From positions 124,001-188,000 of the forward strand of contig CAUEEP010000433.1 of the NCBI GenBank assembly GCA_958450365.1: DNA of 64,000 bases, in the 5' to 3' direction. The position numbers were made by a program, and so were the translations under genes. This document shows, piece by piece, positions 43,467 through 54,425 of this stretch (its first letter is position 1; each line of letters opens with the position of its first letter). Below the pieces are notes generated by a model. The model did not search any database and was not told the DNA's origin. It was given only the letters and a program-made list of their open reading frames with translations. Source of the stretch: Mesorhabditis belari. Taxonomy: Eukaryota; Nematoda; Chromadorea; Rhabditida; Rhabditidae.

Positions 43467-43550
43467 TCAGCATTGAGAGCTGCATTTGCAGATAAAATAA
43501 TCCTGATTGCTACCAAGATCGGTCAGCCATATCCCATCACTACTCTGAAG
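43467..43550 (-). pseudogene. Isolated CTLD exon 4, abutting a plus-strand CTLD
   Basis: Minus strand: LQSSDGIWLTDLGSNQDYFI then CKCSSQC-stop. It is joined at about 43580 to the start of CTLD exon 1 of the opposite-strand unit, an inversion or deletion junction. Confidence 0.6.
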
Positions 43551-43584
43551 CTGAAATGTGTTCCTTTCTGATGGAAATCCATTT

Positions 43585-44506
43585 GAAAAAATCTGGAGTA
43601 AAGTTTTTCGAAGAAATTCAGATATAAAACGATGACTCACTTGGATCTCTTGGATCTGGAAGGATGGTCGTATTTGGCAAAAACCGCTTCTTGGTACAAG
43701 GTTTGGTGGGGGTTGTGAACCAGGATTATCTTCATCTCAAGGCTTTCGATCAAGGAATGACATTTGATCAAGCCGTCGCATATTGTGCGAGTCAAAACAG
43801 CCATTTAGTCTCAATTCACAGTCAGGAAGAGAACGATTTTATTCAGAAACTCGGTAAGAAATCGAAATGATTCATTTCGGAAAATTCATGATTTTCGTAG
43901 GAGTTTATGGTTTATACAAAAACAATCGATATTTATTTCAGCGAAAAACGTTACTTCGGGATATGGCTTCTGGATCGGACTGAAGGTTGAATTTTTCTTA
44001 TCGAAAAACATAAATAAATAAAGTAATGATTCTTTCAGCCATTTTCCGAAGGCTCTTTGTGAAAATGGAAATTGATAGAAATCTAATTTGAATTGAAAAA
44101 CTAGAATGGTTTTAAAATGGAAAAAAATTTGGTTGAAATATCAAAAGTGGAACATAAAATTTCTTGCTTCAGAAAAACAAAAGAAATGCTTATGAATGGA
44201 CGGATGGAAGTTCGGTGGGTTTCACGAATTGGAGTCGTGAAGAGTCGGGTTCGAACGCCCAGCCCTTTGTGAGATTTTCAACGTGAAATCATTGATACTT
44301 ATTCCAATTTTCAACGCGTAATTAATCTAAAAATATTTGGATCAATCTGAGGAAATTTCCTTTTGTGAAATAACGCAAAGTATTTTATCGGAGGATTTCC
44401 ATCAGAAATTAACACATTTCAGCTTTGGAGCGACGATGGGAAATGGCGGGTCTATCATCCTACCTCTAAGTTTCGTTTTATCTGCAAAAGGAGCTCTGAA
44501 TTCTGA
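43585..44506 (+). pseudogene. CTLD unit (all four exons), stop in exon 1, no coiled coil
   Basis: Exon 1 reads SGVKFFEEIQI-stop-NDDSLGS, then GKNRFLVQGLVGVVNQDYLH and YCASQNSHLVSIHSQEENDF, ending at 43853. Exon 2 is AKNVTSGYGFWIGLK; exon 3 (44173-44268) KNKRNAYEWTDGSSVGFTNW with EESGSNAQPF; exon 4 (44423-44506) DDGKWRVYHPTSKFRFICKR. The usual coiled-coil exons are missing upstream. Exon 3 has lost the PDS motif (ESG). Confidence 0.6.
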
Positions 44507-44689
44507 TAAATGCTTTGTGTTCCTTTCAGTGGACAAAAACCAATAAATCCCATTTTATTCAAGCTTCTGAAAACAATTGTTTAACAACTCGAGTAACTAA
44601 AAGATTGGCAAATAAAACAAAAAACCATTTTATTTACGCTTTAAAATCTAGATCATTTCGAAGTCCATTACTAAAAACCAAAACTTACA

Positions 44690-44815
44690 GGGTTTCTTGC
44701 AGATGCATTGCTTATAGAGCGATGGGATTCTGCCGCTGTTTTTCTTTGTTTGAAGTCGTACAACAAACAAATTCCCATTTTATTTTTGATGTCTTTCATT
44801 TCCTAAGACAAATTT
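44690..44815 (-). mobile_element. Mariner relic 4, N-terminal helix-turn-helix
   Basis: On the minus strand KNKMGICLLYDFKQRKTAAE, SHRSISNAS matches the first HTH of Mos1-like transposases. It ends at a gtaag site within a few codons. The surrounding 44560-44990 insert separates two CTLD units and is probably the rest of a decayed element. Confidence 0.65.
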
Positions 44816-45149
44816 ATATTAAAAATCTAAGCAAAGATAGACGAATAATATATCAATCGACGCGGCAGAAAACGCTCTTTAATATAGTTAAAAAGTACCA
44901 CAAAAATTTATTTGAAAAAAATACAAAGCAAAAAAGACAACGGCAATTCATAATCCGACAACCTAATAAATATATAGAAACTAATGATTCTTTCGCCATT
45001 TCCGGAAGGCTTTTTGTGAAAGAATGATTCGTTTGACTGGTAGTTCTTGGGTAGAAATAATGGTTTCAATTGAGAAACTAGAATGTTTCTAAAATGAAAA
45101 AAATTTGGTTGACATATCAACAGTGAAACATAAAAATTTCTTTATTCAG

Positions 45150-45489
45150 AGAAATCCGGACAAAGGAAATGCTTTTGAATGGACGGATGGAAGTTCCGTG
45201 GATTTCACGAATTGGACTTCGGAACAGCCGGGTTCGAACACCCACGCTTATGTGAGATTTTCGACGTGAAATAATCAATATTCATTCCAATTTGCAATGC
45301 ATAATTAATCCAAAAACATTTCGATCAATCTGAGAAAATTTCTTTTTGTGGAATAACGCAGAGCGTTTTATCAAAAGATTTCCATCAGAAATGAACACAT
45401 TTCAGCTTCATAGCTCCGATGGGATATGGCGGGCCTATTCTCCTACCAATCAGGATCATTTTATCTGCGAAAGGAGCTTTCAATTTTGA
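45150..45489 (+). pseudogene. CTLD exons 3 and 4
   Basis: Exon 3 (45150-45251) NPDKGNAFEWTDGSSVDFTN, WTSEQPGSNTHAY; exon 4 (45406-45489) GIWRAYSPTNQDHFICERSF. Both open, with the intron 2 signature upstream from 44990. Exons 1-2 have been replaced by the insert at 44560-44990. Ends match the 27585 and 58538 genes (SFQF rather than SSQF). Confidence 0.6.
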
Positions 45490-45639
45490 TAAATATGTTC
45501 CTTTCTGTGGACAAAAACGAATAAATCCCATTTTGTTCAATCTTCTGAAAACACACAACTGCACATTATCTTTTTCTTTATTTCTGAATTGTTTGTTCAA
45601 AATCTCAGATAAGAGGTTTTCCGAAAAACCCAGAAATCC

Positions 45640-45830
45640 ACCTGAAGCTAAGAGTATTTTGCTCCCTCGTCGCTCCTGAATAGACTATTAGATAAACGCG
45701 TTGAACATCAATGGACATCAGCATGAGGAAACTGACAATTCTTTGTGAAGGTCGCTCTTCTCGTCTCTCCACTCGTCAATTTGCCTTTGATTCTTGTTCT
45801 CTCTTTTTGTTCTCACCGTTAGTTCTATAG
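45640..45830 (-). CDS. CC2 coiled-coil exons
   Basis: Minus strand: KNQRQIDEWRDEKSDLHKEL, short intron, SDEGAKYSQLQ. Upstream it joins the noncoding block 45830-45890 related to 26795 and 53740. Convergent with the CTLD at 45150-45489. Confidence 0.4.
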
Positions 45831-45899
45831 GCGGAGATTTTTCGGAGATCAGAAAAAGCAGAAACCCGTGTGGGCTTGAATGAAAAAATGATTCTTGTG

Positions 45900-46250
45900 G
45901 GTAGTTATTCAATGATCGTAATGAAGAGAGATGCTTTCAAACAATGATCATCAATCACCTTCTTATATATGAACTGGGTTCTGGTTTGAGATGAGCAGAT
46001 GGCTTTCTGTGAGTTTTGGGTTTTCGAGCCAGATTCTTCAAAGCACTCACTCATTGATTGCCGGGTAGTGAATCGAGTTGTATCCTTCTTTGCCAGTGTA
46101 CTTTGATCTAGAAAACAATAAATACTCTCGAGCACCAGATTCGTCATCTGAAAGTATACCATGTGCCGATAATTTGATTTCTTAAAACCATAATTAATAG
46201 GATAACAAATTCTGTTGTTAATTAAAAGGATAACAAATTGTCTTTCCATA
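45900..46250 (-). pseudogene. Exon related to the 19.1-20 kb unrecognised gene
   Basis: Minus strand 46110-46045 reads SKYTGKEGYNSIHYPAINE followed by a gtgagtgc donor. The equivalent at about 19990-19930 is out of frame. The rest of the interval is shared with 55340-55440 (cgaacaccagattcgtcatc). Confidence 0.4.
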
Positions 46251-46259
46251 AGATTTATC

Positions 46260-46345
46260 TTTCTATTTATTTATTTCTTTCGAGAAGAAAAATTCAACCT
46301 TCAATCCCATCCAGAAGCTAGAGGTCGCATGAGAATAAAGTTTCG
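46260..46345 (-). pseudogene. CTLD relic (exon 2)
   Basis: Minus strand: acceptor cag then AKLYSHATSSFWMGLK and the ttgaatttttctt intron start. Isolated. Confidence 0.5.
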
Positions 46346-46890
46346 CTGAAATAATTACGATTTTTTTTTGTCGAAAACCACAACGCATCTGTGCGCTTGT
46401 TCGTCCGGCTTAGAAGTAGTGAAAAGCCAATTTTCACAACGTTGCAGTCAATCTAAAGAAATACTAATCAGAATTAAAGTAAACTACAAACTGAATAGAA
46501 TAGAATATAAGAGCTAATGAGAAAATTGCTAAAAGAATAATAACCAAAATACTTTTTGAATTACAATTTGCCATTGTGAAATAAGCGGACCTTTAAAACT
46601 AAATTAAATTAAAATTATTTGGAAGAAAGATTAAAGTATCTAGGAAGAAATTAAATAAGCTAATGTTTTGTATGCCTTTATAGGCGAAACTGCCAAAAAG
46701 GAGGCAAAATTTTGAGTGGGGGATGGGGCAAGCCAGTATCGCCCTCTTGAAAAATTGCTCAAATGATTTTGTATGCTTTTATGACGAAAAATAGGTAAAA
46801 TAATGAGATGAAGAAAGGAGCGTTCAGCTAGTATCACCAGAATGAAAAAATGTTTAAAAAAGGTGTAAGCTTTAGCGTCGAAAATTTCTC
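46346..46890. other. Stretch without a supported gene
   Basis: AT-rich intergenic DNA; 46650-46860 repeats tttgtatgc.ttttat.g and ctagtatc phrases loosely. Nothing coding recognised. Confidence 0.35.
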
Positions 46891-46894
46891 AAAA

Positions 46895-47095
46895 TGCACT
46901 CTCATAGGGGGTGGGACAAATGCGACCTTTTTTTGCGCACCTGGACATTTGCGCACCTTTTTTTGCTGGAAAAGGCCTTAGGAAAGGTCGTAGAGCTTCA
47001 AAAATGTTTTCATGAAAGGGAATCGTATTCGTAGATTCCGAATTTCGACAAATCACACCTCGCTGACACGTCAAGTTTGGGCTAAAAGGCAAAAG
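46895..47095. mobile_element. One end of the foldback MITE family
   Basis: ggggtgggacaaatgcgacc, then tgcgcacct.gacatttgcgcacc matches the terminal part of the element at 5937-6386. The inner arm differs and no inverted second end was found. Confidence 0.6.
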
Positions 47096-47422
47096 CTGCG
47101 GAAAAGCGTTAAGTTGCGTAGTTTTTGCCTTTTTAAAAAAGTTTAAGAAAGTTCAGACGAGCCATTATTTTATATTTCGCGTGCTCTTGAATTAGCCAAT
47201 CTTACATTTTTTCTATTTCTGCCACCCGTTCTCTTCTCTCGTGCAAAAACCACACTGTCCCTCCATAAAGCGCCTAGTTATATGCCTGTCTTGTATTCGA
47301 ATCCTTTTCTTCCAAAAATTATTCCGAAAAACCGTTCTTTATATTTACGAGGACTCCTTCTTTTTAAGTCTCTTTTAATCATTTTATCTATTTAAATTCG
47401 TTTTTAATTTTGTTTTCAGAGA

Positions 47423-47873
47423 ATGTCTGTTCAACCAGTCAACCCAAAGCCGTTCCTCAATGGACTCGCCGGAAAGCCAGTTGTGTGCAGATGAATTGGG
47501 GAATGGAATATCGAGGCGTCCGATCTCATCTTAGTCGACGGTTACACCATGTCCAGGTGGGGTTGTCTTTGTGTACAGTTTTTATGGCATAGCTTAAAGC
47601 TAGTTTGGAGAGGTACGTTCTGAATTTTGTTAGTTTTGATGTCGCTTGTGAACCGTCAGATATATGACGAGTAAGCTTGCTTAGGCCTAGGCATTCACAA
47701 ATAAAATTTTCATCTTTTAGATAGCTAACGCGAAGGAATACATTGATGGAACAAACACTGGAGCTTTGGGAGAAATGTTAATAAGGTGATTAGTGTGACT
47801 TTTGTCTAATTTGTTTAAATCTGGATGCAACAACATCCTCTACATCGGAGGCGCCGAAGACTCGGACGTTTGA
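47423..47873 (+). pseudogene. Sm protein F (snRNP F) pseudogene
   Basis: SmF is a core protein of the spliceosomal snRNP ring. The ATG at 47423 opens MSVQPVNPKPFLNGLAGKPV, a near-perfect SmF start, then frameshifts: NWGMEYRG is in another frame and LVDGY in a third. After an intron come ANAKEYIDGTNTGALGEMLI and CNNILYIGGAEDSDV-stop. The acceptor before CNN reads tctgg instead of ..cag. Introns are retained, so this is a duplicated, not processed, pseudogene. AATAAA at 47956 is followed about 30 bp later by CWC22 sequence. Confidence 0.85.
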
Positions 47874-47984
47874 TCGCCTAGTTTTCATTATTTATCATTT
47901 TGCTAACTTGTTGAGTGTGTAACGTTATGAGTGTGTATCTCTTCCGTATATATATGAATAAAGGTTAATTTGTTCAGTTAATGG

Positions 47985-49866
47985 GACCGTGGCCGTGGGG
48001 ACCATGAACGTTCACCAGAAAGCCGCAGAGGTGGCGACCGTTCACCGAAAAGGCGAAGACGGTGAGTCTTAAAAAATGGCTTTGTTTACAGCTGATTGAG
48101 GTCACCATCTCCTAAACGTAAAGCTTCTCCAGAAAGGCGAAGACGGTAATAGAGCTTTGCACCTTTTTTTGATGAAAATTATTTAGATCTCTATCACCAA
48201 GGCGTGATGACAGTCCTGAGCGGCGGAAACGTTTAGTTTAACCTGGGTTGCATTCAGTATTAGTAATTTAGGTCGCTAACACCAAAACGTGCTCGACGTG
48301 AGGAATCACCGGAAAAGGCAAAAGAAAAGGAAGCTTTTCAAAAAGTATACAAGAAAACTTTGTTGAAGTAAATACATTTTAGGAAAAGAAAGAGCCTGTT
48401 GATTTATTGTGTTCTCGCACTGGAGGCGCATACATCCCACCAGCGAAGCTGAAGTTGATGCAAGAACAAATCCAGGTAATGCATCAAATGATAACGTGAC
48501 TACAGAAAAAATTTAGGACAAATCGGGTGAGCAATTTCGACGATTGAATTGGGAGCGTCTGAGGAAAAAGATCCACGGTCTTGTCAATAAAGTCAACGCC
48601 AGCAATCTTGTCGGAATTGTGCGAGAGCTTCTTCAAGAAAACATTATCCGTGGAAAGTTTGTTTTTTTAGCATTTTCTCAAGTAAAAAAATTTTAAGGGT
48701 TTGCTGACTCGATCGATAATTCAAGCACAAGCCTTTTCTTCAACATTTTCATATGTATACGCTGGTTTGATGGAGTGATTAATTCCAAGTTTCCTGTTAA
48801 GTCAAGCCTCTTTTCGTCGAAACGACAAAGCAACAACGGTGATCAATCAACAAGTGGTGCTCACGAGTTGCTTGCTCTTGAGATCGGATTTTGATGCTTA
48901 AAACACCAACGGAAGATCCAGTGGAAGTGTGTATTGCTTTTCTGAAAGAATGTGGCGCAAAACTGACAGAGGTTTGCTTTATTTAGGAGCGCTTATTGAG
49001 GAATGATTTGTTAGATTGCCCCGCGTGCCTTGGACAATGTTTTCTCAAGACTTCGAAACATTGTTGCTGAAGCACAATTGCATTCACGTATCCGTTATAT
49101 GATTGAAACTGCAATCGCAATCGGAGAGATAAATTTGCGGTCAGTTTTTAGTTCTATTGCCTGGCAAAGTTTATTCTTTAAGGACTACCCGACTTTAATT
49201 GATAAACTCGATCTTATTTCGGGAGGGGTCCAAATTGCACATACCCTTTCCCTTGAAGATGCTATCGATCCTGAAAATATGCTTAGTGGGTGAACTAAAA
49301 AGTTTTTGTTTTTTTGTAAAAAAGTTTTAAAAAATTTAAAATTTAATTTTTGATCAACTTGGCTTTCAAACAAACTTTACAGACATTTTCAAATTGGATC
49401 CCGATTTTGAGAAAAATGATGCTGCCTGCGACGAGATCCGTGAACAAATCATTGGTGACGCCGGTGAAAGTGAAGAGGAGTCAGAAGAAGAGGACGAAAA
49501 GGAAGAAGGTGACGAGGAGGCAGCTGCAAACGGTAGACATTCAATTTTGTCGATTTAAATTTTATAATATTACGATATTGATAATAATATTACGATATTG
49601 ATATTACGAAACTGAGGAATATGCGTCGTTGAATCAGTCATTTGCATTTCACAGATGCCATTACTTGAGATGTAAGTCTTTATGCGAAGATTAACTTTTT
49701 CGTATCCATATTTAAAGTGTTCTAATTTTGGTTTTGAGCGAGATCCATTTGAACTAAAATGAGACAACTTCTTCGGGCAGGATTTACATCAAAACCATTT
49801 TCCTTGAATCGGCTCAAATGATGGGACTTCCAAAGCTGTATGAAAGAATCTGTGATCCGTAAGTTT
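47985..49866 (+). pseudogene. CWC22/LET-858, longest copy (copy 3)
   Basis: Order follows the family: RS-rich N-terminus (SPERRRRS-type, 47990-48330), [20 protein letters not shown] (48395), intron, [48 protein letters not shown] (48519-48660), TRSIIQAQAFSSTFSYVYAG (48705), HELLALEI (48865), APRALDNVFSRLRNIVAEAQ (49020), QIAHTLSLEDAIDPENMLSG (49230), FKLDPDFEKNDAA and an acidic block (49390-49530), IYIKTIFLESAQMMGLPKLY, ERICDP (49780-49860). Missing or broken: a segment after INSKFPV (48795) including the RLIVQFKR exon, a stop after MLSG, frame changes in the MA3 region. Pseudogene with wide coverage; useful as the reference for the others. Confidence 0.8.
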
Positions 49867-49899
49867 AGAGATTTTCTAGAATTCATTAATCTTTAGTAC

Positions 49900-50635
49900 A
49901 GTCATGGACAAAAGTCTTTTAACATTGGTTTTTAGAAGTGTGTTCTTTGTAAATCTTGGTCCAAATCCGAGCAATTTGCAAACGGTTAAAAGATTTAAAG
50001 AGCTTATTAGCTCTTAAAGATGGATTAAACAATTTATCAGGTGTCATGAACTTTTTAATAAAACAAAAATTGGGCCAAAAACTGATGGACTGATTGAATT
50101 GATTTTTTTTAATTTTCTTGGAAATGGAAAAGTTCTTGGAGCAGAGGAAACCCACCGATCTCAACACAAATGTTTGTTTCTCCGAAATTTGACAGAATCT
50201 GTATCGAAAGTTCTGGGGGAATCGATCGAAATCATTTGATAATCTCTTTCGAGGAGCACAACAAATACCGACGATTGGAGAATCAATTCCTGTTCTCAAC
50301 GAACACCATTACGGATCATCTTTCCAAAAAAAATTGTCACATTGAGCCCTGTCACATTGAACCGAAGTTCCCTGTCATTTGTAAATCGTTATTTACTCAA
50401 TTCAATTTACTGTACGGCAGATGTGAGCCAACTGTTGCATTCCCATTCCCCATTCCCCTCCTTTCTCTTTATTTTCCGTGGTAAGAAATCCCTATTTTGC
50501 TTGATAAAAAATTTCTTGTTTGATTTTGTCTTTTCTCATCAATTATGCCTCTTTAGTAGCTGTTTCCTTTAATTTTCACTCGTTCTTCGAGAAAATTCAG
50601 TCATTTTGTAGGCATCCAATCGTCTAGCAACCGAA
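49900..50635. promoter_or_regulatory. Upstream region of the 50636 gene
   Basis: Shared, inverted, with 144-700. Ends with gagaaaattcag, tcattttgtag and gcatccaatcgtctagcaac just before the ATG. The two acceptor-like AGs without a donor suggest trans-splicing to a leader. No gene supported. Confidence 0.4.
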
Positions 50636-53198
50636 ATGGACAATCTCTCGAATCTTCCTCCTCGATGTCTTCAGAACATCTCTTCTTTTTCCAAATCTCC
50701 AGAAATGCCCGAAATGACTGAAGAATTGCCTGAAAAGAGTGTCAAACGCATAAAAGAACCGGCCATCTCGTTGAAGAAAATCGCCCAACTCGAAGCCGAT
50801 TTGTGGGTTTTCCGCCAAATCTTTGCTTCTATCAAAAACAGTCTTTAATTTAATCGAAGAGTTTAGGGAAGAAATGAAAAAGGACAAAGACGTCGAGATG
50901 AGTCGATGGACAGCAAAAATCGCGCAAATCGAGGCGAAGTTGGAGGCCGATTTCGTTGACGAAAGGGAGAGAAATCGAGAATTGGAAAGGAAAATCGCCG
51001 AGGCGAAAAGGAAGAACGACGATCTCGAGGCACAATTGTACTAATTTTATAACTTTCTTTGCTGACAAGCTCAATATATGGTTTAGATACGAACTTTTTT
51101 CAGAAGAACTCAAAACACGGAATTGAGGGAAGGAAAGACCAAGATTGTAGAGCTCGACGGGAAAATCAACGCGTTGCAGAGCAAAATCTCTGGCTTTGAG
51201 ACCCAAATGTGAGTTTATTTGATATCTCTTGTATACTGCGACTTGAGAAAAGAGTTTTTTCATTCCCAAAACACCCTTTCCAATCAATCCAATCAACTCC
51301 TCTCTAGACAATTTGAAAGGGAAAAAAACGGCCGAAATCATGAAGTTGCGGGCAGATTTACGCATTTTTTTTAAGGAAAAGGATTTAGTATTTGTTCAAA
51401 AATTCTGGCTCATCTTTTTCAGTGAATGTGAACAAAAGGAAAGAAGTGATGAGTTCACAAAGATCAACTCGAAAATCTCGGAAAGTGATGATCGATCGAC
51501 CAAGATTGGTGCTGATTTGAAAGCCGAGATGTGAGTCTTGAGAGTCCTTAAAGAAATATCTGAGGATGAGACACTTCTAGAGATTCCAAACTCGCCGAAA
51601 TGTCAAGGAAAATGGCGAAGTTGGAGACTGATTTGGTTGACGAAAGGGAGAGAAATCGAGAATTGGAAAGGAAAATCGCCGAGACGAAAAGGAAGAACGA
51701 CGATCTCGAGGCACAATTGTACTAATTTTGTAACTTTCTTTTCTGACAGGCTCAACAGAAAATATAGATAAAAATCGAACTGTTTCTAGAAAAACTCAAA
51801 ATTCCAAGATTTTAGAGATTCCCAAGTCGCCGAAATGTCAAGGACCATCTCCGCGAGAATGGCTCAAAACACGACGGATTTAATGGAGAAAATCACGAAG
51901 TTGGAGGCTGATTTGTGGGTTCAACAATATTAGAATCTAACTATTTCCTGTAGACTGAGACTTGAGAAAACAGTTTTTTTGACTCTCAAAACACCCATTC
52001 CACTCAATCCAATCAATTCCTCTCTAGACGATTTGAAAGGATCAAAACAGTCGAAATCGCGAAGTTGCAGGCAGATTTGTGAGTTTTTTAAGTAACGATT
52101 GAGTCTTGGTCTAAAAAATCTGGAGTAAAGTTTTTCGAAGAAACTCAGAAATCGACCGATGACTTTCTCGGATCTGGATGGATGGTCATATTTGGCAAAA
52201 ACCGCTTCTTGGTACAAGGTTTGGTGGATGTTGTGAACCAGGATTATCTTCATCTCAAGGCTTTCGATCAAGAAATGACATTCGATGAAGCCGAGGCATA
52301 TTGTACGAGTCGAAAGATCCATTTAGTCTCAATTCACAGTCAGGAAAGTGATGATCGATCGACCAAGATTGGTGCTGATTTGAAAGCCGAGATGTGAGTC
52401 TTGAGAGTCCTTAAAGAAATATCTGAGGATGAGACACTTCTAGAGATTCTAGAGAACGATTTTGTTCAGGAACTCGGTAAGAAATCGAAATGATTCAATT
52501 CTGAAAATTCAGGGTTTTTGTAGAAATTTATGCTTTATAAACCAAAAACAACCGATATTTATTTCAGCGGAAACTGTTCGTTCGGATTCTTTGTTCTGGA
52601 TCGGACTGAAGGTAGAATTTTTCTTGTTGAAAGAAATTAATAAATAGAAAGTGATGATTCTTTCATCCCTTTTCGGTAGACTCTTTGTGAAAAAATGATT
52701 CGTTTGACTGATAGTTCTTTGATAGAAATAATGGTTTCAATTGAGAAATTAGAATAATTTCAATAATAAGAAAGAATATCGGATCGAAATATCAATGTCT
52801 AAGCATAAAAATTAAAAAAAATCAAAGATCAACGGTGAAACAGAAAAATTTCTTTATTCAGGAAAATCCGAACAAAGGAAATGCTTTTGAATGGACGGAT
52901 GGAAGTTCGGTGGTTTTCAGGAATTGGCATCTTGGACAACCGGATTCGTACGCCCACGCTTTGGTGAGATTTTCTGGGTGAAATGATCGACATTTATTCC
53001 AGTTGCCAATGTATAATTAATCGCAAAGATTTTGCCCAATCTTAGGAGTTTTTTGTGTAAAATAACGCAAATTGTTTTATCAAAAGATTTCCATCAGAAA
53101 TGAACACATTTCAGCTTGATAGCTACGATGGGGAATGGTGGTCCGCTTCTCTTACCTCTCAGTGGCGTTTTATCTGCAAAACCAGCTCTCAATTCTGA
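50636..53198 (+). pseudogene. Most complete MDNLSN-type coiled-coil CTLD gene, with a templated insertion in CTLD exon 1
   Basis: Exon 1 (ATG 50636) MDNLSNLPPRCLQNISSFSK, EMPEMTEELPEKSVKRIKEP, KKIAQLEADL. Then FNLIEEFREEMKKDKDVEMS, ERERNRELERKIAEAKRKND (50833-51040), RTKIVELDGKINALQSKISG (51110-51205), QFEREKN.AEIMKLRADL, ECEQKERSDEFTKINSKISE (51422-51532), and further coiled-coil exons to 52078. CTLD exon 1 (52110-52345) has SGWMVIFGKNRFLVQGLVDV and EAEAYCTSRKIHLVSIHSQ, then a 105 bp insertion copied from 51484, and the remaining NDFVQELG at 52457. Exons 2-4 (AETVRSDSLFWIGLK; NPNKGNAFEWTDGSSVVFRN; 53115-53198 DGEWWSASLTSQWRFICKTS) are open. The insertion appears to shift the frame of the CTLD. 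Confidence 0.7.
52344..52450 (+). repeat. 105 bp templated insertion, perfect copy of 51482-51587
   Basis: ggaaagtgatgatcgatcga to cacttctagagatt matches upstream DNA without a mismatch that I can see, including the exon end, its gtgagt donor and the start of the next intron. It replaces or splits the codons after SIHSQE. Confidence 0.85.
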
Positions 53199-53339
53199 TG
53201 AATGTTTTGTGTTCTTTTCTTTGGACAAAAACCAATAAATCCCATTTTATTCAATCTTCTGAAAACACACAATTGCACATTATCTTTTTCTTTATTTCTG
53301 AATTGTTTGTTCAAAATCTCATATAAAGTTTTCCCAAAA

Positions 53340-53530
53340 ACCCGGAATTCCGCCTGAAGCTGAGAGTATTTTGCTCTCTTGTCGCTCCTGAATAGACTAT
53401 TAGATAAACGCGTTGAACATCAATGGACATCAGCATGAGGAAACTGACAAACTGACAGGTCGCTCCTCTCGTCCCTCAACACGTCGATTTGTCTTTGATT
53501 TTTGTTCCTGAAAGTTCTCCAAATCCAAGC
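53340..53530 (-). pseudogene. CC2 relic, convergent with the 50636 gene
   Basis: Minus strand: RNKNQRQIDVLRDERSDL, then the intron, SDKRAKYSQLQAEF. The end of the first exon is disturbed by a short duplication of aaactgac. Confidence 0.4.
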
Positions 53531-53539
53531 GAATTTCTT

Positions 53540-54150
53540 TGTCCAAATCCAAAATCTCTTTGAGCCACGAGTAGCGGGTAAAGAGGTCCGGCGAGAGAGA
53601 TGCTATTCGAAAATCGCTTTGAGTTTAACAAAGATCTCTTTTCAATCAAAGGAGTCCCTATTAGTCGAAATTAACTAGAATAACGGCATAGATCGAAAGT
53701 ACGGCGTTCCGTGGTTGGATCAAAGTTATCATGGAGATCAGAAAAAGCAGAAAACTCGTGTGGGTTCGAGTTTGTTTTGGCAAGTTGAGGAAGAGAATAG
53801 TGAAAACGATTGTTAGGGTCATTGATGTTCATGCAATTTCACGGAAAAGGCCAGTAGACAGAGGATCTGGAATTCGGCTTTAGTTACAGGATTCATTTGA
53901 TTCAAACCAGTAGAAGAATCCGTAGAAACCCCATTCTTACGAATGCGACAGATGTTGGCTTAGGTGAACGATATGATCCCTAAAATATTCGTTGACGCCT
54001 CAGAAACAATTGTGAATGCTAATTTAAGGAGAGGAAGTTGTTGATTGCGATGAGGAAGAGGGAGAGTTTCCGAGAAGAGATATGGTTACGAGAGATGGAG
54101 ACATGCTCAGAAGAAGTATGTTTGAAGGGATTCTGCAATTGGGCTGCGGG
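53540..54150. other. Stretch without a supported gene
   Basis: 53545-53620 is an inverted relative of 57365-57445 (caaatccaa...ctttgtccaaatcc). 53650-53740 resembles 8200-8250 and 26900-26960. Otherwise unassigned. Confidence 0.35.
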
Positions 54151-54425
54151 AGGTTTTAGGCCCGTAACGATAAAATCAAATAGCTTCATTATCTATTTAA
54201 AATATCCATTACAATATAAAGTACGTTTTAAATTCTTAACGCGCCCTCGATTAATTAAAGAGTTTTGCATTTTGAACAACGCTGCAACTATTCTTCCTTT
54301 TCTATTGAAAAAACCATGTCTTAAAATTTTAACTGAATCTATTTGAAGGAGATCGAGAAGGAATTCAAGGATTTCCTCCAAAAGCACATCAGAACAGCAG
54401 CCATTGACAATTTTTAATTGGAGAG
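54150..54425. repeat. Dispersed repeat shared with 13460-13770
   Basis: See the 13460 entry for shared blocks. This copy ends with KEIEKEFKDFLQKHIRTAAI, again exon-like. Confidence 0.6.
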
